Position numbers and translations under genes: made by a program
Part shown: piece after piece, positions 1 through 9,329 of the stretch
Position numbering within the stretch: the stretch's first letter is position 1
How the letters are laid out: each line of letters begins with the position of its first letter
Notes under the pieces: model-generated
Told to the model about the DNA's origin: nothing
Databases searched by the model: none
Seen by the model: the letters and a program-made list of their open reading frames with translations, nothing else
Assembly (NCBI RefSeq): GCF_011694515.1
Contig: NZ_CP050192.1
Span: 3,978,172-4,042,171 of the forward strand
Direction of reading: 5' to 3'
Source of the DNA: Mycobacterium sp. DL592
GTDB lineage: Bacteria; Actinomycetota; Actinomycetes; Mycobacteriales; Mycobacteriaceae
Length of the DNA stretch: 64,000 nt

Positions 1-1037
1 TTGGAGCCCTTGCCGTAGCGGCAGGGTTCTACGTGGGTGTCGGGGCTGGGATGGATCGAGGACGTGATGGCCACGCCGTGAGTCAGATCCAGATCAGGGC
101 GCGCCTCGAGGCGGCCGGCGCCGACGATGGATTCGGAGTTGGTGCGGGTGAGCACACCGAGCTTGTCCGACAGCTTGGGCAGCTTGCCGGTGTCGCGCAT
201 TTTGAACAGCAGGTTCTGGGTGCCCCACGTGCCGGCGGCCAGGATGAGCTGGCGGGCGGTGAACGTCCGGGCGCTCCGGCGGGCCCACCGGCCGGTGCGC
301 ACGGTGCGGATCTCCCAGATGCCGTCGGGGCGCTGCTCGAAGCCCGTGACCGTGGTCATCGGAAAGACCTGTGCCCCAGCCTTTTCGGCGAGTCCGAGGT
401 AATTCTTGACCAGGGTGTTCTTGGCGCCGTGTCGGCATCCCGTCATGCATTCGCCGCACTCGATGCACCCGGTACGGGCCGGTCCGACGCCGCCGAAGTA
501 CGGGTCAGGCACGATCTTGCCGGGTGTCTTCTCGCCGTTCGGCCCGAAGAACACGCCGACCGGGGTGGGGGTGAACGTGTCGCCGACACCCATCTCGTCG
601 GCCACTTCCTTCATGATGCGGTCGGCGTCGGTGAACGTCGGGTTCTTGACCACGCCGAGCATGCGCTGGGCCTGGTCGTAGTGCGGCATCAGCTCGCCGC
701 GCCAGTCGGTGATGTTCTTCCACTGCGGGTCGTTGAAGAACGGGTCCGGCGGCACGTAGAGGGTGTTGGCGTAGTTCAGCGATCCGCCGCCCACGCCTGC
801 ACCTGCCAGGATCATCACATTGCGCAGCAGGTGGATGCGCTGGATGCCGTAGCAGCCCAGGCGCGGCGCCCACAGAAACTCACGCAACCTCCACGAGGTC
901 TTGGCGAACTCATGGTCTGCGAATCGGCGGCCGGCCTCGAGCACGCCGACTGAGTAGCCCTTCTCCGTGAGCCGCAGGGCGCTGACGCTGCCGCCGAAGC
1001 CCGAACCGATGATGAGGACGTCGAAATCCGGTTCCAT
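1..1037 (-). CDS. choD: GMC-family cholesterol oxidase-like protein ChoD (3' part beyond window)
   Basis: Only the N-terminal ~345 residues lie in the window; the gene continues past base 1. A Rossmann FAD-binding motif (GSGFGGS, about residues 11-17) opens the protein, followed by the GMC-type AGAGVGGGSLNYANT segment. It closely resembles mycobacterial ChoD (Rv3409c, ~578 residues) as I remember it, and the neighbouring guaB3 and guaB2 fit that locus. The ATG at 1037 starts MEPDFDVLI. A cysteine pattern C-x2-C-x2-C-x3-C lies at about residues 191, 194, 197 and 201, which resembles an iron-sulfur ligand set and is unusual for a plain flavin oxidase. Whether the natural substrate is cholesterol is uncertain for this branch of GMC enzymes. 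Confidence 0.9.
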   Translation of the reverse strand, partial: MEPDFDVLIIGSGFGGSVSALRLTEKGYSVGVLEAGRRFADHEFAKTSWRLREFLWAPRLGCYGIQRIHLLRNVMILAGAGVGGGSLNYANTLYVPPDPFFNDPQWKNITDWRGELMPHYDQAQRMLGVVKNPTFTDADRIMKEVADEMGVGDTFTPTPVGVFFGPNGEKTPGKIVPDPYFGGVGPARTGCIECGECMTGCRHGAKNTLVKNYLGLAEKAGAQVFPMTTVTGFEQRPDGIWEIRTVRTGRWARRSARTFTARQLILAAGTWGTQNLLFKMRDTGKLPKLSDKLGVLTRTNSESIVGAGRLEARPDLDLTHGVAITSSIHPSPDTHVEPCRYGKGS

Positions 1038-1101
1038 GCCGCAATCCTACTCACCAGTAGCATCATCAACCGCGGGTTGGCGCATCACGGCCGAGGGAAC
1101 C

Positions 1102-2238
1102 TCAGCTGCCGACGGTCAGACCGACCTTCTGGAATTCCTTGAGATCGCAGTAGCCCGCCTTGGCCATCGACCGGCGCAGCCCGCCGACGAGATTCAGGGC
1201 GCCGAACGGATCGTCGGAGGGCCCGTTGAGCACCCGGTCCAGGGACGGCCGCTCACCCACCGCGACCTGCAACAGTGCACCACGCGGCAGCGACGGGTGG
1301 GCGGCAGCCGAGGGCCAGAACCAGCCGTCGCCCAGTGCCTCGGCCGACGCCGACAGCGGCGTTCCGAGCACCACCGCGTCAGCACCGCAGGCGATCGCCT
1401 TGGCCAGGTCACCTGAGGTGTGGATGTCGCCGTCGGCCAGGACGTGCACGTAGCGCCCGCCGGTCTCGTCGAGGTATTCGCGGCGGGCCGCGGCGGCGTC
1501 GGCGATCGCGGTAGCCATCGGCACGCTGATACCCAACACCTCGTCGCTGGTGGTCACCCCGGAGGTGGACCCGTAACCGACGATGACGCCGGCCGCGCCG
1601 GTGCGCATCAGGTGCAGCGCGGTGCGGTGGTCGAGCACACCGCCGGCGACCACGGGGATGTCGAGTTCGGAGATGAACGTCTTGAGGTTGAGGGGCTCAC
1701 CGACTCCGTGATCCTGGGCGACCCTTTCAGCGGAGATGATCGTGCCCTGGATGACCAGCAGGTCGATGCCCGCGGCCACCAGCGTCGGAGTGAGGAGCTG
1801 GGCGTTCTGCGGGCTCACCCGCACCGCGGTGGTCACGCCGGCCTCGCGGATGCGGGCGACTGCTGCACCGAGCAGCTCAGGATCCAGCGGTGCGGCGTGC
1901 AGCTGCTGCAGCAGGCGGATCGACGTCGACGGCTCAGGCTCCTTCTGAGCCGCCTCGATCACCTGGGCGACCTTGGACTCGACGTCGGCGTGCCTGCCGA
2001 TCAGCCCCTCGCCGTTGAGCACCCCCAGGCCGCCGAGACGCCCCAGTTCGATAGCGAACTCCGGGGAGACCAGCGCGTCGGTCGGGTGCGAGACGACCGG
2101 GATCTCGAAGCGGTAGGCGTCGAGCTGCCACGCCGTCGACACGTCCTGGGAGGAGCGGGTGCGACGCGACGGCACGATGTTGATGTCGTCGAGTTCGTAT
2201 GTGCGGCGGGCGTTTCTGCCCATGCCGATTTCCACCAT
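1102..2238 (-). CDS. guaB3: IMP dehydrogenase / GMP reductase-type protein GuaB3
   Basis: A 378-residue protein that aligns along its length with remembered Rv3410c (GuaB3), which lacks the CBS pair found in GuaB2. It keeps the TIM-barrel purine-binding core (VIVGYGSTSGVTT, HVLADGDIHTSGDLAKA) and ends KAGYCDLKEFQKVGLTVGS. The start is placed at the ATG at 2238 (MVEIGMG) because similarity begins there, nine bases inside the longest frame. It lies 17 bp downstream of guaB2 on the same strand, so the two are probably co-transcribed. The catalytic cysteine loop of true IMPDH (GxGSxCxT) is not visible here, so a true IMPDH reaction is doubtful. Confidence 0.92.
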   Translation of the reverse strand: MVEIGMGRNARRTYELDDINIVPSRRTRSSQDVSTAWQLDAYRFEIPVVSHPTDALVSPEFAIELGRLGGLGVLNGEGLIGRHADVESKVAQVIEAAQKEPEPSTSIRLLQQLHAAPLDPELLGAAVARIREAGVTTAVRVSPQNAQLLTPTLVAAGIDLLVIQGTIISAERVAQDHGVGEPLNLKTFISELDIPVVAGGVLDHRTALHLMRTGAAGVIVGYGSTSGVTTSDEVLGISVPMATAIADAAAARREYLDETGGRYVHVLADGDIHTSGDLAKAIACGADAVVLGTPLSASAEALGDGWFWPSAAAHPSLPRGALLQVAVGERPSLDRVLNGPSDDPFGALNLVGGLRRSMAKAGYCDLKEFQKVGLTVGS

Positions 2239-2255
2239 GTCACGCACTGCGACCC

Positions 2256-3920
<1,665 letters not shown>

Positions 3921-3921
3921 C

Positions 3922-3927
3922 TAGTGT
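3922..3927 (+). promoter_or_regulatory. -10 element for a leaderless transcript of the 3934 gene
   Basis: TAGTGT (TANNNT) lies 6 nt before the GTG at 3934. The expected transcription start coincides with the start codon. The GGAGG next to it is only one base from the GTG, too close to act as a ribosome binding site. Confidence 0.5.
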
Positions 3928-3933
3928 GGAGGC

Positions 3934-4338
3934 GTGCGCGACCACCTTCCACCAGGCCTGCCGCCAGATCCGTTCGCCGATGACCCGTGCGATCCGTCTG
4001 CGGCACTCGACGCGCTGGAACCCGGTCAGCCGCTCGATCCCCAGGAGCGCGCCGCGGTCGAGGCCGACCTGGCCGATCTCGCGGTCTATGAGGCGCTGCT
4101 CGCCCACAAGGGCGTCCGCGGCCTGGTGGTGTGCTGTGACGAATGCCAGCAGGACCACTATCACGACTGGGATATGTTGCGCGCCAACCTTCTTCAGCTT
4201 CTGGTCGACGGCACCGTCCGCCCGCACGAGCCGGCCTACGATCCCGAACCGGACGCTTACGTCACGTGGGACTACTGCCGTGGATATGCCGACGCGTCGC
4301 TGAACGAGGCGACCTCGGACTACGACGGCTTCCGCTGA
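3934..4338 (+). CDS. conserved DUF5319-type protein (Rv3412 homologue)
   Basis: A small acidic 134-residue protein matching what I recall of Rv3412, a conserved actinobacterial protein of unknown function found next to guaB2 and sigD. The middle carries CCDECQQDHYHDW, a cluster of three cysteines and two histidines that could bind a metal; this is inference. The GTG start at 3934 lies directly after a -10 hexamer, suggesting a leaderless mRNA. It converges on rsdA: the two stop codons sit within a 14-bp perfect palindrome (4335-4348), leaving a gap of only six bases. Confidence 0.85.
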   Translation: MRDHLPPGLPPDPFADDPCDPSAALDALEPGQPLDPQERAAVEADLADLAVYEALLAHKGVRGLVVCCDECQQDHYHDWDMLRANLLQLLVDGTVRPHEPAYDPEPDAYVTWDYCRGYADASLNEATSDYDGFR

Positions 4339-4348
4339 TCTAGATCAG
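4335..4348. repeat. 14-bp perfect palindrome over two convergent stop codons
   Basis: CTGATCTAGATCAG contains the TGA of the 3934 gene and the TGA of rsdA. It has no loop to speak of and no U-tract, so it is unlikely to be a good intrinsic terminator; its role is unknown. Confidence 0.5.
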
Positions 4349-5685
4349 CCCGCACCGCTTTGTGCGGCCCCGCCGCCGCCGAGTGCCGGGAGCAGCGGCA
4401 TGGGCACCACAGTGGTGGTAATCACGATTTGCGGCTGCGTCCTGGGCGCCTGAGCAGCCGTTGACGGCGCGGTCGCGATCACGCTCGGAGCCGAGGCGAT
4501 AGTGGGTGCCGGCGCCTCCGGCCCCGTGGTGGCCGCCGACTGCTGAACCAGCGCGGTCGTGGTGGTCGCAGCCGCCGGTGACTGCGCGGCCGCGGCCGCA
4601 CCGGTCGTCGTCGTGGTCGGCGCGGCCGTCGTGGTCGGAGCGGCCGTCGTGGTCGCGGCAGTCGTGCTCGTCGCCGTAGTAGCCGGGGTCGTCGTGGGTG
4701 CCGACGACGTGGTCGAGGGCGCCGACGACGTGCTGGGCGCGCTAGACGTAGCGGTTGACGTGGTGGGTGCCGACGACGTGGTCGTGGTCGGCGGGACGGT
4801 TGTGGTGGGGATGCTGGTGGTCGTCGTAGGTGCGGTCTGCTGCACCTGCGAGGTCGGCTGGGTGCTCGACGGTGTCTCCGACGGGCTCGGGGCCGCACTT
4901 CCGACCGCGCCGGGATCCCCCGGCGTCGTCGAGATCGTGATCGACGGCAGCGTCGGCACGCTGGTCGGCGGCACTTCAGGCCCCTGCGACGGGGTCACGA
5001 CCGCGGGCACCAGCTCCGTCGCCGACGGCGGCACCGTGAAGGTGATGCCCGGCGGCACCGTCGCCTGCGGGTCCTGCTTGACGACCTTGGCCGCCAGCTC
5101 GTTCCACTGCTCGAGCACCTGCTGCTTCTCCGGCGCGTCTGCGACCCCGGCCACCTGGTTGTTGACCTCGACCAACTTGGCCTGAGCCGCGGGCCAGTCG
5201 CCCTGGTCGACCAGCTGCTGAACCTGCTTGAGCTGCTCGGCGGCAGAGGCGAGGGCGACCTGGTCCTCGCGGACATTCGTGGGCTCGCCGAACAGCATCG
5301 TGTGCAGGCCGTAGAGCGCATCGCCAGGGCCGGCGCCGTAGACGACGGCGCCGAAGCCACCGATGGCCAGCACACCGGCTGCTGCCGCACCGACGATGCT
5401 CAGGCCACGCCTGCTTCGTCCGGTGCCGGGGCTGCGTTGCTTGCGCTTCTCCACAAGTCCGGCGTTCAGCGCCGTGACGGCGTCGCGTTCGGTGATGAGA
5501 CCGGTGGCCGGCGGCCAGCGCATCTCGTCGCGCCATTCACCGAGCAGGGAGGCCAGCATGGCGTCGGCACGGTCCTGCGGGGCCACCGAGTTGCCGGTGG
5601 CCAGGGCGTCGATGAACTGGTCGCTGCGCACGATGGCGTCCAGCGACGGATCGTCGTTGCGAGAGCTACGGCCGAAGTCAGGCAT
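4345..5685 (-). CDS. rsdA: anti-sigma-D factor RsdA
   Basis: Inhibitor of SigD, encoded directly downstream of it. About 100 cytoplasmic residues contain the conserved LGEWRDEMRWPPATGLITERDAV-type segment that binds SigD, then a single membrane segment (GLSIVGAAAAGVLAIGG, about residues 94-117), an extracytoplasmic GDALYGLHTMLFGEP region, and a long tail rich in Thr, Pro, Ser and Ala. At 446 residues it is much longer than the M. tuberculosis protein (~299), the difference being the low-complexity tail. The ATG at 5685 is preferred to the GTG at 5694 because GGGGGTGG precedes it at good spacing. It overlaps the sigD stop by 8 bp, implying translational coupling. Confidence 0.9.
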   Translation of the reverse strand: MPDFGRSSRNDDPSLDAIVRSDQFIDALATGNSVAPQDRADAMLASLLGEWRDEMRWPPATGLITERDAVTALNAGLVEKRKQRSPGTGRSRRGLSIVGAAAAGVLAIGGFGAVVYGAGPGDALYGLHTMLFGEPTNVREDQVALASAAEQLKQVQQLVDQGDWPAAQAKLVEVNNQVAGVADAPEKQQVLEQWNELAAKVVKQDPQATVPPGITFTVPPSATELVPAVVTPSQGPEVPPTSVPTLPSITISTTPGDPGAVGSAAPSPSETPSSTQPTSQVQQTAPTTTTSIPTTTVPPTTTTSSAPTTSTATSSAPSTSSAPSTTSSAPTTTPATTATSTTAATTTAAPTTTAAPTTTTTGAAAAAQSPAAATTTTALVQQSAATTGPEAPAPTIASAPSVIATAPSTAAQAPRTQPQIVITTTVVPMPLLPALGGGGAAQSGAG

Positions 5686-6277
5686 AGTCGCCACCCCCGG
5701 CCGCGGTGATCTCGGACTTGAGCTTGGCCAGGGCCCGATGCTGGGCCACCCGCACTGCCCCAGGAGTGCTGCCGACGGCGTCGGCGGTCTCCTCCGCCGA
5801 CAGCCCGACCACGATGCGCAGGATCAGGATCTCGCGCTGTTTCTCGGGCAGCACCTGCAGCAGCTTGTTCATCCGCTCCGAGGTGTCGGCCTGAAGAGCC
5901 ATCTGCTCGGGACCCGCCTCCAGCGAGTACCGCTCCGGAACCACTTCAGTGGGTTCGGACCGGTTACGGGCCGCGGCGCGGTGAGCGTCGGCGACCTTGT
6001 GGGCAGCGATGCCGTACACGAAGGCCAGGAAGGGGCGACCCTGATCCTGGTAGCGCGGCAACGCCTGAATGGCGGCCAAGCAAACCTCCTGTGCGACGTC
6101 ATCGGCTGAGAGGCCAACCCGCTCCGTGGTCCCCAGGCGAGCCCGGATGTAACGGACCACGATGGGGCGGATGGTCTCTACTACTTCCCGGAGCGCATCC
6201 CGACTACCGGCCACTGCCTCAGCAACGGCGGCGTCGAGACGTTCTCCTGGAATTGTCATCGACGGCGATATCTCCAA
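5678..6277 (-). CDS. sigD: ECF RNA polymerase sigma factor SigD
   Basis: A 199-residue ECF sigma factor. Region 2 includes SADDVAQEVCLAAIQALPRY and the -10-recognition stretch PFLAFVYGIAAHKVADAHR; region 4 is LPEKQREILILRIVVGLSAE with the helix-turn-helix GAVRVAQHRALAKL. It closely matches Rv3414c including the C-terminal GGGDYA. Start choice is uncertain: TTG at 6277 (MEISPSM...) or ATG at 6259; similarity to the M. tuberculosis protein runs a few codons further upstream (RFVTLEISPSM), favouring the longer form. It is followed by rsdA with an 8-bp overlap, the usual sigma/anti-sigma arrangement. Confidence 0.93.
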   Translation of the reverse strand: MEISPSMTIPGERLDAAVAEAVAGSRDALREVVETIRPIVVRYIRARLGTTERVGLSADDVAQEVCLAAIQALPRYQDQGRPFLAFVYGIAAHKVADAHRAAARNRSEPTEVVPERYSLEAGPEQMALQADTSERMNKLLQVLPEKQREILILRIVVGLSAEETADAVGSTPGAVRVAQHRALAKLKSEITAAGGGDYA

Positions 6278-6346
6278 CGTTACGAAGCGGGCGCTACCTG
6301 GCAGCCATTGAGCTAGACAATATCGGCCAAGGCTGGCGATCGGGCG

Positions 6347-7162
6347 TTAGCCGGCGCACCACTGCCCACCGCGCCGCGTGATAGCTGCAGCGCTGTCGTC
6401 GCGGATCGCCGAGACTTCCTGTGACGTAAGCGTTGTGCTTTCGAGATCAAGAAGCAGGCATGCCAGCGCCCACCGCAGGGGCACCAGCCCATGGGTCAGT
6501 GTGTCGTCCAGCGCCCCGTCGGCGACTACACGGGAGCGGTCCGGCAAGCCCGCACTGCACAGCGCCGCGGCGAGCACCACGTCGCTTTTGACGCGGTGCC
6601 TGCGCAGTGCCGGCGCCGCCGCGCCGGCAAGTTCGACACTGCGCTCGGCGTACGCCACGGCATCGCTCCCGCGGCCGGCGGCCATCGCCAGTTCGGCGCG
6701 TACCCACGCCAGCCGGATCGCCAGCCGCGGCGGTGGCGCGTCGGCGCGGTCGACGACGGCGGTGGCGCGCTCGAGGAGGGTCGCCGAGGCGGCGAGCCGG
6801 CCACCACCGAGCGCGTCGGCCGCCAGACCGACCAGGGCGTCGACTTCGGCTTCGGTTGTCTTCGGGGAGTCGCCCGCGGCGAGCGCCACCGCGAGCGCGC
6901 GTCCGTCCCACCCGCGGGCGAGGCGGTGTCCTCCGAGTTGCCGCAGAAACGAGGCGTGGGTGCTCAGCGCCAGCGAGGCGAGCGGACCCGCAGGTCGCAG
7001 GCGACGCAGCGCGTCCAGGTCGGCCCGGGCGCTGCTGTAGTGCCCTTGACCGCCCGCCGCGACGGCGCGCAGCCACAACTCTTCGGGCGACTGCGCGGCG
7101 GGAAGCGGCCAGCATTCCGGATCGCCGCCGAACGCTGCAGCGGTTAACGTGGTGGAAGTCAT
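6347..7162 (-). CDS. conserved hypothetical protein (Rv3415c homologue)
   Basis: A 271-residue alanine- and arginine-rich protein with repeated amphipathic helices (for example SPEELWLRAVAAGGQGHYSS and ASLALSTHASFLRQLGG), resembling a TPR-like helical repeat. It corresponds in position, strand and length to Rv3415c (~275 residues), whose function I do not know. No signal peptide or membrane segment is visible. It starts at the ATG at 7162 and is divergent from whiB3; sigD follows after 69 bp, so co-transcription with sigD-rsdA is possible. Confidence 0.8.
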   Translation of the reverse strand: MTSTTLTAAAFGGDPECWPLPAAQSPEELWLRAVAAGGQGHYSSARADLDALRRLRPAGPLASLALSTHASFLRQLGGHRLARGWDGRALAVALAAGDSPKTTEAEVDALVGLAADALGGGRLAASATLLERATAVVDRADAPPPRLAIRLAWVRAELAMAAGRGSDAVAYAERSVELAGAAAPALRRHRVKSDVVLAAALCSAGLPDRSRVVADGALDDTLTHGLVPLRWALACLLLDLESTTLTSQEVSAIRDDSAAAITRRGGQWCAG

Positions 7163-7527
7163 CTGGGGGCCGACGTTATCAACACGACCAACAAACCCGT
7201 CAGTTAACAGTTTGTGGTCGCAGTGTTACGCGCATGTCAACTACCTATTGAGCGCTAGGAAATCGCAAGCGGGCCATCCTGGGTAAATCACGAAAGTGTC
7301 ACACCGGACCTCGGCGAGTTAGCACTTCGGCCGGTGACGGTGGGTCGCAATGATGAACGTGATGTAAATTCTCAAGCTGCAGTTATGTGATTGAGCACAT
7401 GGCGGGACTATTGACTCCGTTTGCAAGCCACCCCTAATTTTGTGGGCACGAGTAGTCATCGGCGACAGGCTCGGATCGGTTCCACAACTCACGCGTTCGA
7501 AAGATGCGCGGGGAGAGGGGTTTTCCA
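7163..7527. promoter_or_regulatory. intergenic region between the Rv3415c homologue and whiB3
   Basis: 365 bases without a credible gene. It should hold the divergent promoters of the Rv3415c homologue (a TAACGT hexamer lies about 10 nt before its ATG) and of whiB3. The A+T-richer stretch 7321-7445 contains the inverted repeat ATGTG-N6-CACAT at 7385-7400. No convincing -35/-10 pair for whiB3 could be picked by eye, and the distance suggests a long 5' leader. Confidence 0.4.
7385..7400. promoter_or_regulatory. inverted repeat upstream of whiB3 (putative operator)
   Basis: ATGTG and CACAT arms separated by six bases, about 128 nt before the whiB3 ATG. The spacing between the TGTG/CACA cores is two bases shorter than a canonical CRP site, so the binding factor is unknown. 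Confidence 0.3.
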
Positions 7528-7818
7528 ATGCCACAGCCGCAGCAGCTACCCGGCCCGAACGCCGACATCTGGGATTGGCAGATGCAAGGCCTTTGCCGGG
7601 GCGTCGACTCTTCGATGTTCTTCCACCCCGACGGCGAGCGTGGCCGCGCACGCGCACAGCGCGAGATGCGCGCCAAAGAAATGTGCCGGCGTTGCCCGGT
7701 GATCGCCCACTGCCGTTCACACGCACTGGCAGTCGGTGAGCCCTACGGCATTTGGGGCGGCCTGAGCGAGTCCGAGCGCGAACTCTTGCTCAAGCGCGGT
7801 ATCCGCCGCACCGCCTGA
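7528..7818 (+). CDS. whiB3: redox-sensing transcriptional regulator WhiB3
   Basis: A 96-residue Wbl protein. The four iron-sulfur ligands are visible at Cys23, Cys53, Cys56 and Cys62 (MCRRCPVIAHC), followed by the turn GIWGG (residues 74-78) and a basic C-terminus (KRGIRRTA). WhiB3 of M. tuberculosis senses NO/O2 through a [4Fe-4S] cluster and binds the primary sigma factor. The ATG at 7528 follows a strong purine-rich site GGGGAGAGGGG; the longer frame from 7504 would run through that site. The protein is a few residues shorter than Rv3416 because the segment before the C-terminal RGIRRTA is missing. Confidence 0.95.
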   Translation: MPQPQQLPGPNADIWDWQMQGLCRGVDSSMFFHPDGERGRARAQREMRAKEMCRRCPVIAHCRSHALAVGEPYGIWGGLSESERELLLKRGIRRTA

Positions 7819-7835
7819 GCGCAGCAAACATCGCG

Positions 7836-7866
7836 AGAGGCCCATCCCGGTTCGGGGTGGGCCTCT
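7836..7866. terminator. GC-rich hairpin between convergent whiB3 and SDR genes
   Basis: A 9-bp perfect stem (AGAGGCCCA / TGGGCCTCT) that can be extended by an inner CCC/GGG pairing. It lies between the stop codons of whiB3 and the minus-strand SDR and can serve both; the T-tract is short on either strand. Confidence 0.5.
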
Positions 7867-7871
7867 TGGCG

Positions 7872-8762
7872 TCACACGGGAAGCGTTGTCCCCGTTTCCG
7901 TTTCGGCGAACTCCCACAGCCGCCGGGCGATGTCGTAATCACTGGCGACCGCGGAGCGTCCACTGAGGGTAGGACCGCCCTTGAGTCCGAGCCTGCTGTC
8001 GATGCCCACGTAACTGCCCGGCGGAATCGGCTCGGCGATGCAGTACAGCGTCGTCGCGGCGCCGGCGTCGATGTCGTTGCCCAGCCGGTTGGCGGCCGAC
8101 TGCGCGATGGAGTGGAACACCGCCATCACTCGCTTGTCCGACAGATTCGTCAGATTGGATGCGACCCAGCCCGGATGGGTGAGATGACTGATGACGGGTG
8201 ACCCGGCAGCGCGCAGTCGGCGGTCGAGTTCGAGTCCCCACAGCATGACCGCGAGCTTCGAGCGGGCATAGGCCGGGAACGACGACCACTTGCTCGACCG
8301 CAGGTGTGGGTCGGCGAAGTCGATGGTCCCCTGCTTGTGGCCGTCGGATCCGACGTTGATGATCTGTGAGCGCACCCGCCCGAAGAGCAGATTGGTCAGC
8401 GCGAACGGACCGAGGAAGTTCGTACCGAGCATGCTCTCGAAGCCGTCGACCGTCTCGCTTCGAGCCTGGGTGACGATGCCGGCGTTGTTCACCAGGATGT
8501 CGACGTCACCGTCCAGCAGGTCGGGGAAGGCCCGCACCGACGCCTGGTCGGCGAGGTCGAGTTTGACGACTTGGGTGTGACCGCCGATCTCGGCAGCGCG
8601 TTGCGCGCCCAGTTCGACATTGCGGACCGCCATCACCACTTGGGCGCCCGCCCGCACCAGGGCACGAGCCGTGCCCAGGCCGACGCCGTTGGTCGCCCCC
8701 GTCACGATGATCCGTTTTCCGCTGAGGTTGCCGAGTCGGCTGGCCGACCAGTGTGAAGTCAC
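7872..8762 (-). CDS. short-chain dehydrogenase/reductase
   Basis: A 296-residue SDR with the classical features: the nucleotide-binding TGATNGVGLG (about residues 21-30), the NNAG motif (VNNAGIVTQ), and the catalytic YARSK (Tyr-x3-Lys). The layout resembles retinol-dehydrogenase/protochlorophyllide-reductase-like SDRs (RSQIINVGSDGHKQG before the Tyr). The substrate cannot be deduced. The GTG at 8762 is preceded by TATTCT and a 6-nt gap, indicating a leaderless transcript. It is divergent from the operon starting at 8879 and converges on whiB3. Confidence 0.85.
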   Translation of the reverse strand: MTSHWSASRLGNLSGKRIIVTGATNGVGLGTARALVRAGAQVVMAVRNVELGAQRAAEIGGHTQVVKLDLADQASVRAFPDLLDGDVDILVNNAGIVTQARSETVDGFESMLGTNFLGPFALTNLLFGRVRSQIINVGSDGHKQGTIDFADPHLRSSKWSSFPAYARSKLAVMLWGLELDRRLRAAGSPVISHLTHPGWVASNLTNLSDKRVMAVFHSIAQSAANRLGNDIDAGAATTLYCIAEPIPPGSYVGIDSRLGLKGGPTLSGRSAVASDYDIARRLWEFAETETGTTLPV

Positions 8763-8768
8763 GCCGCG

Positions 8769-8774
8769 AGAATA
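8769..8774 (-). promoter_or_regulatory. -10 element for leaderless SDR transcript
   Basis: TATTCT on the minus strand lies six bases before the GTG at 8762. Confidence 0.45.
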
Positions 8775-8842
8775 GCTAGCGAGTGGTTGACACGGCAGCT
8801 TCCAGCTGATTACCTACGAGAAATATCGAGTAATCCTGGTCA

Positions 8843-8862
8843 CATTGACAAACTTTACAATG
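8843..8862. promoter_or_regulatory. putative promoter/operator of the 8879-13445 operon
   Basis: An inverted repeat CATTG-N10-CAATG overlaps a good -10 hexamer TACAAT (8856-8861), 17 nt before the ATG at 8879. A TTGACA at 8845 lies inside the repeat but is too close to TACAAT to be its -35. A repressor binding here would cover the -10; the factor is unknown. Confidence 0.35.
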
Positions 8863-8878
8863 AAGTGGGGCTAATAGC

Positions 8879-9322
8879 ATGAGCGATAGCGCCCGGGAGA
8901 TCGAGAACCTGATCTACACCTACGCCGAGCGACTCGACGCCGGCGATCTCGACGGAGTCGCCCAGCTGTTCACCCACGGGCGGATCACCGCCATGGAGGA
9001 CGCGCCCCCCGAGGCGACCTTCGAAGGGGTGGCCGGTGTGCGCGGGATGTACGAGATGGCCACCCGCCTCTACGACGACGGCACCCCCAAGACCCGCCAC
9101 TTCACGAGCAACGTTCAGATCTACGTCGACGAAGCGGCCGGCCGGGCAGACGGCAAGGCGTACTACTGCGTCACCCAGGCGACCCCGGAGTTGCCGCTGC
9201 AGATCATCGTCACCGGCCACTACCGGGACACCTTCCAGCGCCTCGACGGCACCTGGTGGTTCGACACGCGCGTCATGTTCGTCGACCAGGTCGGCGATAC
9301 CAGCCACCACCTCAAGTTCTGA
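8879..9322 (+). CDS. NTF2/SnoaL-like protein
   Basis: A 147-residue protein with the compact alpha+beta barrel signature of the nuclear transport factor 2 / SnoaL superfamily: IENLIYTYAERLDAGDLDGV at the N-terminus and a C-terminal sheet GHYRDTFQRLDGTWWFDTR. Members include ketosteroid isomerases, polyketide cyclases and dehydratases; catalytic residues cannot be assigned here. It is a paralogue of the protein at 18878-19342 (shared DAGD-DGV and GTPKTRH segments). First gene of a five-gene operon; the sulfotransferase starts 7 bp downstream. Confidence 0.82.
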   Translation: MSDSAREIENLIYTYAERLDAGDLDGVAQLFTHGRITAMEDAPPEATFEGVAGVRGMYEMATRLYDDGTPKTRHFTSNVQIYVDEAAGRADGKAYYCVTQATPELPLQIIVTGHYRDTFQRLDGTWWFDTRVMFVDQVGDTSHHLKF

Positions 9323-9329
9323 AACCCCC

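Noticed and set aside
4559..5185. Plus-strand 208-codon Val/Ala-rich frame
   Set aside because: Mirror of the Thr/Pro-rich RsdA tail codons; not a real membrane protein.
6278..6283. GTAACG upstream of sigD as a SigD-type -35 for autoregulation
   Set aside because: The matching -10 and transcription start would fall downstream of both candidate start codons.
7319..7726. Minus-strand 135-codon frame overlapping the whiB3 leader and gene
   Set aside because: Antisense to whiB3, basic low-complexity product, no ribosome site.
8845..8850. TTGACA as -35 of the sulfotransferase operon
   Set aside because: No -10 hexamer at 16-19 bp; the TACAAT is only 5 bp away and other candidates are over 20 bp away.
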